Assembly (NCBI GenBank): GCA_017461315.1
Contig: JAFTYR010000066.1
Location: 1-59,380 of the forward strand
Direction of reading: 5' to 3'
Origin: Burkholderiaceae bacterium
GTDB taxonomy: Bacteria > Pseudomonadota > Gammaproteobacteria > Burkholderiales > Burkholderiaceae_F
DNA: 59,380 nt
Under the pieces are notes generated by a model, which ran no database searches, had not been told where the DNA came from, and worked only from the letters and a program-made list of their open reading frames with translations. The position numbers were made by a program, and so were the translations under genes. Of this stretch, positions 1 to 7,263 are shown one piece after another. Positions within the stretch are counted from its first letter, which is position 1; each line of letters starts with the position of its first letter.

Positions 1-1449
1 GATGGTGTGGAAGTCATTTTCGAAACCGTTGGAGCCGGAGAATTTGCCACCATCGTAACGAGCCCAGATACCGTGAGTACCTTCGGCAGAGCGGATATCG
101 CCCAAGCGTTTACGGACGTCGTTCATGAGGATACGGTTCATGGACAAAGTAGTTGAGGCAGTTAAGTCCAAGACGTTGGACATGATGGAGTTTACTTTGG
201 CTACCACAGTACCGTTGGCATTAGTTGCAATAGCTCCGTTATACATGCCTTCTTGAATGGTCAATTCGTGAGCCTTTTCACCAGAAAGGCCAGTGATTTT
301 TTGTAACTTAGCTAAAGCGTCTTCAGCACTAGCATTTTCGTCATTAAAGTTTCCTGTTGCTTGAATAACTGCACTTTCCGTGGTTTTAACACCGCCGGTG
401 ATCACGACATCAGTACTATCAAAAGTTGCCGTTGCAGACAATTCATTGCTTTGACCGTTTTCTCCATTTAGGTGACCCATGTTAAGTTCACCATCGATCT
501 TCGTGCCTTTACCAAGCACTACCGTACTAGATTCGACGTTAACTTTAGACTTATTGTCTGCAGCTAAACCACCTAAATAAACATCACCATTTACTTCTGC
601 GCCTGAAAGATTAACCACAACAGTACCGGTATCTGACTGACGATTACCTGCTGCGCCTGCATTACCACCATCGTAAGCAACACCACCATGCAAAATTGCA
701 ACACCATCTAATTCAGCCGTTTTAATGCTATGGGTACCCTTCTCTCCAATGGCATTAACCGTCGAGTCTTTAATCGTTACATTAGCCACTTTGACAGATG
801 AAACTAATCCATAGTCTTTAGTACTATTGCCACCTGTTTCGGCACTAACACCACCAATAATTAAACCATTAAGCGTCGAACCTCCTTCGACCGTAACATT
901 GGCATTTGAAACTGTAGAATTGGTTTGGCCAGATGATTTACTAACGGAACCAACAATCGTAGCTTCCTTAACGACACCGCCGTTCTTCACAATAATATTG
1001 ACAGTACCAATGTCACTCTTCAAACCATCTTTTTTGTAATTGGTAAATTTGGTACCACCAATCAAGTTTTCTTCGACAATACCACCATCCACAATCACAG
1101 TTGTCGAGTTAAGACTCAAGTCAGTATGTTCAGAGTCAATCGGACAATCAACACCTCGGAAGACATTCCCACCAACTAAGTCGCCATCAGCTAATGTCCC
1201 AGTTAATGTTACTTTCGTATCCAACTTAGTATTGGGGACATCACTAGGATTACCTTCAGATCGGAAGTAATAGCTATTAGTCGGGTTGAAATTAGTAGGA
1301 TTTCCACCAGAAACATAATACTGACCAGCGTAGAAATTACCGCTGTAATTATTCAATACAACTTCCTTGCCATCAGCAAATTCATTAGCAGCAAACGCAT
1401 TTGCTGTAAAAGCAAGCAACACAGCACTTGCTAAAAGATTTTTTTTCAT
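1..1449 (-). CDS. Autotransporter (pertactin-like passenger plus start of beta-domain), 3' end beyond window
   Basis: The frame is open from an ATG at 1449 to the window edge (483 codons seen). Residues 1-20 form a signal peptide (MKKNLLASAVLLAFTANAFA), so the product enters the periplasm through Sec. Residues 25-400 are Gly/Val/Thr/Asn-rich with recurring GG-V-(x)n-IGG units, as expected of a beta-helical passenger. The last ~60 residues (MNRILMNDVRKRLGDIR, then GIWARYDGGKFSG) match the linker and first strand of a type V autotransporter barrel. Such proteins thread through the outer membrane with BamA help and display adhesins or other effectors. The exact function cannot be read from the passenger, which shows no protease motif. 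The gene sits alone, 246 bp from the next operon, behind an FNR-type box and a C7 tract. Confidence 0.88.
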   Translation of the reverse strand, partial: MKKNLLASAVLLAFTANAFAANEFADGKEVVLNNYSGNFYAGQYYVSGGNPTNFNPTNSYYFRSEGNPSDVPNTKLDTKVTLTGTLADGDLVGGNVFRGVDCPIDSEHTDLSLNSTTVIVDGGIVEENLIGGTKFTNYKKDGLKSDIGTVNIIVKNGGVVKEATIVGSVSKSSGQTNSTVSNANVTVEGGSTLNGLIIGGVSAETGGNSTKDYGLVSSVKVANVTIKDSTVNAIGEKGTHSIKTAELDGVAILHGGVAYDGGNAGAAGNRQSDTGTVVVNLSGAEVNGDVYLGGLAADNKSKVNVESSTVVLGKGTKIDGELNMGHLNGENGQSNELSATATFDSTDVVITGGVKTTESAVIQATGNFNDENASAEDALAKLQKITGLSGEKAHELTIQEGMYNGAIATNANGTVVAKVNSIMSNVLDLTASTTLSMNRILMNDVRKRLGDIRSAEGTHGIWARYDGGKFSGSNGFENDFHTI

Positions 1450-1457
1450 GGAGTACT

Positions 1458-1500
1458 CCTTGTTAATTCAAAACGTTAACTTACGCGTTCGTTAACAAGG
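1458..1500 (-). promoter_or_regulatory. Inverted repeat able to mask the autotransporter ribosome binding site
   Basis: On the coding strand CCTTGTTAA (1500-1492) is perfectly complementary to TTAACAAGG (1466-1458), which contains the AAGG of the Shine-Dalgarno sequence 9 nt before the ATG. The loop is 25 nt and holds two GTTAACG copies 16 bp apart. A 10-bp palindrome (1450-1459) overlaps the same site. If transcription starts near 1496, as the candidate -10 implies, part of the 5' arm would be missing, so an operator role is an alternative. Confidence 0.45.
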
Positions 1501-1520
1501 TAAAAATACGCCAAAATATC

Positions 1521-1527
1521 GGGGGGG
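1521..1527. repeat. Homopolymeric G7 (C7 on the coding strand) tract in the autotransporter promoter
   Basis: Seven consecutive G on the plus strand directly abut the FNR box and fill part of the spacer to the candidate -10. This is notable in an AT-rich intergenic region. Tracts of this kind between an activator site and the -10 change length by slippage and switch promoters on and off in other bacteria, for example Bordetella fim genes. Length variation is not shown here. Confidence 0.6.
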
Positions 1528-1541
1528 TTGATCTGGATCAA
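1528..1541. promoter_or_regulatory. Perfect FNR-type operator (TTGAT-N4-ATCAA)
   Basis: The 14-bp palindrome TTGATCTGGATCAA matches the full FNR/ANR consensus. It lies upstream of the autotransporter and downstream (3') of the minus-strand methyltransferase gene, so the autotransporter is its only plausible target. FNR-family regulators bind such sites when oxygen is absent. A possible -10 (TATTTT on the minus strand, 1503-1508) starts 19 nt from the box. The usual class II arrangement needs about 22 nt. Confidence 0.72.
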
Positions 1542-1694
1542 ACTTTGTTCATTTAGTTGAAATAAATTCTGATCGAAATTGTAAGAATTACTATATTTAG
1601 CTTAATAAACAATAAGTTATAACTTGCTATGAAATATTATTGGTGTTGCAATTTCACAACATTGTTTTATAAAAATAACAAGCAAAAAATCAAA

Positions 1695-2489
1695 TTATTT
1701 TTTAACCAAACGACGTCGTCTTTGTTCAAAGAGACAGACGGTCGCAGCCATGGCAACATTTAATGATTCAATTTCAGGGGCAATTGGAATCAAAATCACT
1801 TTATCTGCTAGATCTAAAGCTGTTTGGCTGACCCCTAATCCTTCATTACCAAAAACCCATAAAGAAGACCTTTCTCCCCAGCTTTCTTGATATAGGTCTT
1901 TACCACCACGAGCATCTGCAACCAAAATCTCAGCACCGGTTTCCTTCTTGGCCTCTTCTAGAGAGACAGAAGAGCGAATTTTGATATAAAAATGAGCCCC
2001 CATTGCCGATCTTAAAACCTTGGGAGACCAAATCCACGCAGAATCCTGATTGGTATAGATGGTAGGAACACCGGAAGCAGCCACAGCTCGAATAATAGTT
2101 CCCACATTTCCGGGATCTTGAACCGAATCTAAATAAACAGCATCTCCAGCTAATTCACTCGTATCTTCTTTGGGAATACGAATAAGAGAAAGTAAACCTA
2201 CACTTGTTTCTACCGGACAGATTAAGTTAAAAACAGAAGCAGGAACCTCAATAATTGCAATTTGCTTAGCTTCGTATTGTTGAACTAAAGAAGAGATTTC
2301 AGGATTTTTTTCTGCTCCAGATCGAACCACAGTTTTAACAATCAAATCACTGTGATTCAACAATTCTTGTCCAAGATGAATTCCTTCTGCAATCGTCAGT
2401 CCCTGTTGCCGACATTGTCGATTTGAGCGCAGAAGCGTTTTCAGCTGTTTGATAAACGGATTGGTCTCTGAAGTAATAAACGATCTCAT
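1695..2489 (-). CDS. SpoU/TrmH-family RNA methyltransferase
   Basis: This 264-residue protein transfers methyl groups from SAM to a ribose 2'-OH in rRNA or tRNA. It has an N-terminal substrate-binding domain (residues 1-100) and a C-terminal knotted SPOUT domain. Three family motifs are visible: [15 protein letters not shown] (121-135), [10 protein letters not shown] (212-221) and [16 protein letters not shown] (240-255). The exact target nucleotide (RlmB-like or other) cannot be told from sequence alone. It is the last gene of the envelope operon and overlaps rnhB by 4 nt (ATGA), so translation is probably coupled. No clear intrinsic terminator follows. Confidence 0.85.
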   Translation of the reverse strand: MRSFITSETNPFIKQLKTLLRSNRQCRQQGLTIAEGIHLGQELLNHSDLIVKTVVRSGAEKNPEISSLVQQYEAKQIAIIEVPASVFNLICPVETSVGLLSLIRIPKEDTSELAGDAVYLDSVQDPGNVGTIIRAVAASGVPTIYTNQDSAWIWSPKVLRSAMGAHFYIKIRSSVSLEEAKKETGAEILVADARGGKDLYQESWGERSSLWVFGNEGLGVSQTALDLADKVILIPIAPEIESLNVAMAATVCLFEQRRRRLVKK

Positions 2490-3127
2490 AGGTTTATCCC
2501 CCTTCTTTTTTCTCTATCTGCTTTCCGAGATAAGCGTTTATCCACTTCCGCAACCGGAGCAAATGTTAAGCGATGACACGGGCAAGGGCCCCATTTTTTT
2601 AATGCTTTAAGGTGCTCGGCTGTACCGTATCCGGCGTGACGTTCAAAGCCATAATGAGGATACATATGACCTAAAATTTCCATCAGGTTATCACGATAGG
2701 TTTTGGCCAGAATGGACGCAGCGGAGATTGCAGGAATCTTATCGTCCCCACCCACAATTGCTTCGCATCGGTATGCAATTTGAGGCAATCGATTGCCATC
2801 CACTAATACCATATCCGGTTTTATCGTTAACCCCTCTACCGCTCTTTTCATGGTAAGAAGCGTAGACTGAAGAATATTGATTCGGTCAATTTCCTCAACA
2901 GAACCTTCTGCGATATACCAAGCAAGTGCGTGTTGGCGGATTTCTTGAGAAAGAATCTCTCTTTTTTTGGGTGACAGTTTCTTAGAATCCCGAAGACCTT
3001 CTATAGGATGCCTGGGATCTAGAATCACTGCGGCTGCGACCACAGGACCAGCCAAAGGACCACGTCCTACTTCATCAACACCGCAGATGAGATCGCCTAC
3101 GATTTCCTCAAACAGATAGTCGCTCAT
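2486..3127 (-). CDS. rnhB: Ribonuclease HII
   Basis: This 213-residue endonuclease cleaves the RNA strand of RNA-DNA hybrids and removes single ribonucleotides from DNA. The RNase HII signature [15 protein letters not shown] (16-30) holds the catalytic Asp18-Glu19 pair, followed by DSKKL and the later VLVDGN (Asp about 110) and [12 protein letters not shown] segments. Length is normal for the family. It overlaps lpxB upstream by 4 nt and the methyltransferase downstream by 4 nt, so it is embedded in the lipid A operon, the same lpxB-rnhB order as in many Proteobacteria. Confidence 0.95.
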   Translation of the reverse strand: MSDYLFEEIVGDLICGVDEVGRGPLAGPVVAAAVILDPRHPIEGLRDSKKLSPKKREILSQEIRQHALAWYIAEGSVEEIDRINILQSTLLTMKRAVEGLTIKPDMVLVDGNRLPQIAYRCEAIVGGDDKIPAISAASILAKTYRDNLMEILGHMYPHYGFERHAGYGTAEHLKALKKWGPCPCHRLTFAPVAEVDKRLSRKADREKRRGINL

Positions 3128-4284
3128 GAATATTTTTTATTAATAACCGATTCGATGGCCTGAGCGGCTAGCTCACCGGTATTACGCAACAAAGATTCGT
3201 GCATTTGCGTAAAGATAGGTTCTAAATATTCACGTCGTCTTGGTTCTAATGCATGTAACACGTGGCTAGCCAAAATTTGTGGCGTACAGAACATCTGGAC
3301 ACATTCAGGAACTAAACCTTTTTGAGCCAATATATTCGGCAAACTAATCCACTTTGTTGAACCTTTAGAAAGAATCAACATAGCGGAAATAGCGGGCATA
3401 GCATAACCTACTACAAGGGGTTTCTTGTAGAGGGCGGCTTCTAAAGTTGCTGTTCCACTGGCTACAAGAACCGCATCAGAGGCCTCTAATGCCAAATGAG
3501 AGCCTCCGTCGGTCAAAATCGAAGCTTCTCTGACAGCTGGGAACTGTTGAAGTAATGATTCAATTTCTTTTCTTCGAGCTCCTTCCGCAGCGGGGATCAC
3601 AAACTGAGTATGAGGTTCAGACTTCAAAATCAGATCGCACGCTCCTAAAAATCTAGGGCCACACCAATGAATCTCATCTTTTCGACTTCCTGGAAGAACA
3701 GCAACTACAGGACCGTAAGCATTTAATTTAAGCTTTTCTCGGGCTCCTGGGGTATCTGGTTCCATCGGAATAACACTCGCTAATGGATGACCAATGTAAG
3801 TTGCTGGAATATTTAAGTTTTTAAATAACTCTTCTTCAAAAGGAAAAACAAGTAACAGGTGATCAACCGAGCGACGTATTTGATGAACTCGATTAGCTCT
3901 CCAGGCCCAAATCGCTGGAGCAACCATGTGGATAACAGGAATACCTTGAAGACGTAATTTTTCTTCAATCCCTAAATTAAAGTCTGGAGCATCGACCCCA
4001 ATATATGCTAATGGGGACTCTGCTATCGATCTTTGAATCGTATTACTTCGAATTTTTAGAATTCGAGGTAGATGGCGAATGACTTCTAGATAACCGCGAA
4101 CAGAAAGTTCGCTCGATGAATACCACGGATTTAATCCAGCCTGAACCATCCGCTCTCCACCAATTCCAAAAAAAGGCGTATTCGAATAGTTATTCTTTAA
4201 GGCTGGAAAAACCAGCGAAGCTAAATAATCTCCGCTATTTTCACCAGCGACCCAAACGATGTTACGGTTATCTGTATCTGTCAT
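3124..4284 (-). CDS. lpxB: Lipid-A-disaccharide synthase
   Basis: LpxB joins UDP-2,3-diacylglucosamine and lipid X into the lipid A disaccharide at the inner membrane (GT19 family). The 386 residues begin with [14 protein letters not shown], a variant of the usual GEASGD motif. Later blocks [22 protein letters not shown] and [10 protein letters not shown] are typical of the family, and [16 protein letters not shown] is the nucleotide-sugar site. The start ATG overlaps the lpxA stop by one base (TAATG), which points to translational coupling. No H of LpxI/LpxH type is present in the window, so the preceding hydrolase lies elsewhere. Confidence 0.95.
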   Translation of the reverse strand: MTDTDNRNIVWVAGENSGDYLASLVFPALKNNYSNTPFFGIGGERMVQAGLNPWYSSSELSVRGYLEVIRHLPRILKIRSNTIQRSIAESPLAYIGVDAPDFNLGIEEKLRLQGIPVIHMVAPAIWAWRANRVHQIRRSVDHLLLVFPFEEELFKNLNIPATYIGHPLASVIPMEPDTPGAREKLKLNAYGPVVAVLPGSRKDEIHWCGPRFLGACDLILKSEPHTQFVIPAAEGARRKEIESLLQQFPAVREASILTDGGSHLALEASDAVLVASGTATLEAALYKKPLVVGYAMPAISAMLILSKGSTKWISLPNILAQKGLVPECVQMFCTPQILASHVLHALEPRRREYLEPIFTQMHESLLRNTGELAAQAIESVINKKYS

Positions 4285-5078
4285 TAGCGTGTTACACCAC
4301 GTTTAGATTCTTGAAGAAAATCTCGCATTAAACAACAACACTGTTTTGCAGATTCATCCTCAAGTTGCTGAATAAATTCATTAATCTTTTCAATCGATTC
4401 AACTACTGTGTAGCCACCTCGGAAGATAATTTTATAAACTTCACGAACTGCACGCATTGCTTCTCGCGTGTACTGATGGCGTTTCATACCTTCTAAGTTA
4501 AGTCCCATAGAAGAGGCTGGGTGACCTGCGACCATAGTGTATGGCATCACGTCCTGACGGATCATGGAACCACCAGCAATCATGACACCCTTCCCGATAC
4601 GAACAAATTGATGAACACCTGCCTGTCCGCCAATAACAGCATCATCGCCCACATGAGCGTGGCCTGCAAGACCGACATTATTGGCCATAATCGTTCCGCT
4701 ACCAATACGACAATCATGAGCAATATGAACGTTTGCCATGAATAAATTGTTATTGCCAACAATCGTTACAGATTCGTCTTGAATCGTTCCGGTAGAAAGT
4801 GTGCAATTTTCTCGAATGACGTTATTGTCACCGATGATCAATCGTGTAGGCTCTCCAGCGTACTTCTTATCCTGTGGTTCAATGCCGACCGCTGCTCCGG
4901 CATAAATCTTATTATTTCGGCCGATTTCAGTAACGCCATCTACAACCACATGACTTTGAAGCCATGTACCTTCACCGATCTTTACATTTGGACCTACTGT
5001 ACAGAAAGGACCAATGTAAACAGAATCCGCAATCTCAGCTCTTGGATCAACGATTGACATTGGATGAATGGTTGCCAT
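4284..5078 (-). CDS. lpxA: UDP-N-acetylglucosamine acyltransferase
   Basis: LpxA adds the first 3-hydroxyacyl chain to UDP-GlcNAc, the first step of lipid A synthesis, in the cytosol. The 264-residue protein is a left-handed beta-helix of hexapeptide repeats (residues 1-185: IGPFCTVG, IGEGTW, VHIAHDCRIG, QAGVHQFVRIGKG), including the catalytic His of the HIAHDC block, then a helical C-terminus. It lies between fabZ (17 nt upstream) and lpxB (1-nt overlap), the standard lpxD-fabZ-lpxA-lpxB order. Confidence 0.96.
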   Translation of the reverse strand: MATIHPMSIVDPRAEIADSVYIGPFCTVGPNVKIGEGTWLQSHVVVDGVTEIGRNNKIYAGAAVGIEPQDKKYAGEPTRLIIGDNNVIRENCTLSTGTIQDESVTIVGNNNLFMANVHIAHDCRIGSGTIMANNVGLAGHAHVGDDAVIGGQAGVHQFVRIGKGVMIAGGSMIRQDVMPYTMVAGHPASSMGLNLEGMKRHQYTREAMRAVREVYKIIFRGGYTVVESIEKINEFIQQLEDESAKQCCCLMRDFLQESKRGVTR

Positions 5079-5095
5079 ATCGAACCCTCCTAGAA

Positions 5096-5536
5096 TTAAT
5101 TAGGGTCACGATAAGAACACATCATGTCTGCGGTTGCTGCGAGTTTCCCATCAACAGTTGCATCGCAATGCATCTTGATCATGCCAGCTCTTTCTCTTAA
5201 GAAAGTACATTCAAAGCGGAGTTGATCTCCAGGAATTACAACTCGTTTGAAACGAGCATTATCAATTGAAGCAAAGTAAATGAGCTTATTAGGATCTCTT
5301 TCACCACCCATACGAGCAAAAGCAAGCATAGCGCAAGCCTGAGCCATAGCTTCAATAATCAATACACCAGGCATCACAGGACAACCAGGAAAGTGACCTG
5401 TAAATTGAGGTTCGTTAGCCGTAACGTTCTTAATTGCAACTAATTTATCGACACCATTCGTTTCCAAAACGCGATCAACTAGCAAAAATGGATAACGGTG
5501 AGGTAACAATCTCATAATGTCGTTGATATCTTGCAT
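5096..5536 (-). CDS. fabZ: 3-hydroxyacyl-ACP dehydratase
   Basis: FabZ dehydrates 3-hydroxyacyl-ACP in fatty acid elongation and competes with LpxA and LpxD for the same acyl donors. The 146-residue hot-dog-fold protein has HRYPFLLVDRVLE (13-25) and the catalytic block HFPGCPVMPGVLIIEAMAQA (48-67), with His48 and Glu62 as the catalytic pair. It is placed between lpxD and lpxA, as in most Gram-negative genomes, which helps balance lipid A against phospholipid synthesis. The ATG is preceded by GGGAG on the coding strand. Confidence 0.96.
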   Translation of the reverse strand: MQDINDIMRLLPHRYPFLLVDRVLETNGVDKLVAIKNVTANEPQFTGHFPGCPVMPGVLIIEAMAQACAMLAFARMGGERDPNKLIYFASIDNARFKRVVIPGDQLRFECTFLRERAGMIKMHCDATVDGKLAATADMMCSYRDPN

Positions 5537-5551
5537 TATTTTTAACTCCCT

Positions 5552-6634
5552 TTACTTTTTATCATTAATCTGAGCTTCCAAGCGTTTGATTTGCCGACGC
5601 ATCTCTGGAAGCTTCTTCATAACAGATAGAATATTAAAGAATTCTTTATGGGGCATGGCAGGCATGTAACCTGCGTAATAACCCGGCTTTTCAATAGATC
5701 CTGGAACTCCAGCACCACCACCGATGATAGAACCTGAAGGAATTGACAAATGACCTGCAAAGCCCGCACCACCACCGATCTGACAGTTATCACCAATAAT
5801 TGTGCTACCCGCAAGGCCTGAGCGACCTGAAATAACACTATTGCGACCAATTTGGCAATTATGTCCGATCATCACCAAATCATCGATCTTCGTACCGTTT
5901 CCTATGCGGGTACTTTGTAATGCGCCACGGTCAATACAAGTATTAGCACCAATCTCGACGTCATCTCCAATTTCGACCGCTCCGACTTGAGGAATCTTAA
6001 CAAAGACATCGTCTAATGGAGCAAATCCAAAACCATCGGCACCAATTACAGAACCACTATGGATAGTACAGCGATCTCCAATTCGACAACCATAGTAAAT
6101 ATTGACGTTAGGATAAAGATGGCAATCTTTTCCAATAGAAACACCTTCGGCAATAACAGTATTTGCACCGATTCGAGTGTTGGCTCCTACTTTAGCTCCA
6201 GCACGAATAACAACATTGCTTTCAATCGTACAGGTGGGATCAACAACAGCACCAGGTTCAATAATCGCCGTCGCATGAATACCAGAAGCTGGTTTCTTTT
6301 CTGGATATAAAATCTGTAAAGCTAATGCAAACCAGGCGTATGGATTTCGGCAAATAACGAGAATTCGGTTTGGATTCTCTTCACCCCACATAGCCTCTTT
6401 ATCATCCTTTGTCACCACGAGTGCTGTAGCTTGACATGCTTTAGCCACTTCTCGATATTTAGGATTGGCTAAAAAAGCGACAGTTCCGTCGGTTGCACCT
6501 TCCAATGGAGCAATCGTCTGAATAACGGAATTATCACCATCGTGGGTAATGTCACACTCTAATCGATTTCCGCTAAGTTCTGTAATTCGATCACAGAGTG
6601 TTTTCAAAGTCATTGGTGAAGAAGGTTCGATCAT
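5552..6634 (-). CDS. lpxD: UDP-3-O-(3-hydroxyacyl)glucosamine N-acyltransferase
   Basis: LpxD adds the second, amide-linked 3-hydroxyacyl chain in lipid A synthesis. An N-terminal uridine-binding domain (about 1-100) precedes a long run of hexapeptide repeats (about 110-310: IEPGAVV, IGANTVI, IGDRCTI, IGHNCQIG) and a C-terminal helix. HNCQIG carries the catalytic His. The frame extends up to a TTG at 6679, but I chose the ATG at 6634 (360 aa): it has AAGG 10 nt upstream, gives a family-like length, and avoids a strong hairpin at 6679-6704 that covers the TTG. Confidence 0.94.
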   Translation of the reverse strand: MIEPSSPMTLKTLCDRITELSGNRLECDITHDGDNSVIQTIAPLEGATDGTVAFLANPKYREVAKACQATALVVTKDDKEAMWGEENPNRILVICRNPYAWFALALQILYPEKKPASGIHATAIIEPGAVVDPTCTIESNVVIRAGAKVGANTRIGANTVIAEGVSIGKDCHLYPNVNIYYGCRIGDRCTIHSGSVIGADGFGFAPLDDVFVKIPQVGAVEIGDDVEIGANTCIDRGALQSTRIGNGTKIDDLVMIGHNCQIGRNSVISGRSGLAGSTIIGDNCQIGGGAGFAGHLSIPSGSIIGGGAGVPGSIEKPGYYAGYMPAMPHKEFFNILSVMKKLPEMRRQIKRLEAQINDKK

Positions 6635-6678
6635 AAGAGAGACCTTTTTTGAGATATCTTTAATTCGACAAAAGCGCA

Positions 6679-6704
6679 AACAAGCAGACCGAGGTCTGCT
6701 TGTT
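6679..6704. terminator. Strong hairpin between skp and lpxD (possible attenuator)
   Basis: AACAAGCAGACC and GGTCTGCTTGTT form a perfect 12-bp inverted repeat separated by 2 nt. In the direction of transcription (minus) the stem is followed only by TTTG, not a long U run. It could act as a partial terminator, an RNA processing site or a stabilising 3' end for the skp message. The lpxD start lies about 45 nt further on. Confidence 0.5.
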
Positions 6705-6717
6705 CATATGAATAAAA

Positions 6718-7218
6718 TTACTTTAATTCTTTGAGAACTTGATCGGTAATATCTACCTTAGGATCCGCATAAATAGCTTCCTGAAGGATCAGATCATATT
6801 TGTCTCGTTGAGCAATCTCTTTGATGACCTTATTAGCCTGCTGAAGCAACTTTTGTAATTCTTCATTTCGGCGTTGATTGAAGTCTTCACGCAATTCTCT
6901 TTGACGACGTTGAAAATCACGATCACGATCTTGTAAATCACGTTGTTTACGAACTCGTTCTTGCTCGGTCATCGTACCGGCATTTTTTTCAAATCGTTCG
7001 ATATCACTCTTCAAGCGCTGACCCGCAGCGTTAATTTCCTTATCACGCTTAGAGAATTCTCGTTCTAATTTTTTACCAGCGGCCTGCGCAGCGGGTGAGT
7101 CGCGAAGAATAACCTCTGTATTAACGACACCAATCTTCGCCCCTGCAGCCTGAACCGCACCAGTGACACCAACAATCAGGGCAGATGCCAAAGCAACTGC
7201 TAACCATTTCTTTTGCAT
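6718..7218 (-). CDS. skp: Periplasmic OmpH/Skp-like chaperone
   Basis: Skp binds unfolded outer-membrane proteins in the periplasm and delivers them to the BAM complex. The 166-residue protein starts at the ATG at 7218, giving a clean signal peptide (MQKKWLAVALASALIVGVTG, cleaved about residue 24). AGGAG lies 11-12 nt upstream. An Arg/Glu/Gln-rich coiled coil (about 45-130: RDLQDRDRDFQRRQRELRED) forms the tentacle helices, and YDLILQEAIYADPKVDITDQVLKEL is replaced at its core by the short C-terminal OmpH segment. It follows bamA by about 45 nt, its usual partner. Confidence 0.93.
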   Translation of the reverse strand: MQKKWLAVALASALIVGVTGAVQAAGAKIGVVNTEVILRDSPAAQAAGKKLEREFSKRDKEINAAGQRLKSDIERFEKNAGTMTEQERVRKQRDLQDRDRDFQRRQRELREDFNQRRNEELQKLLQQANKVIKEIAQRDKYDLILQEAIYADPKVDITDQVLKELK

Positions 7219-7263
7219 AATGAATTCAACTCCTACACAACTTTTCCATTGTGCCACAAATTC

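Noticed and set aside
827..1270. Two plus-strand frames of 70 and 76 codons
   Set aside because: They lie antisense to the autotransporter passenger, whose frame continues unbroken with a signal peptide and beta-domain.
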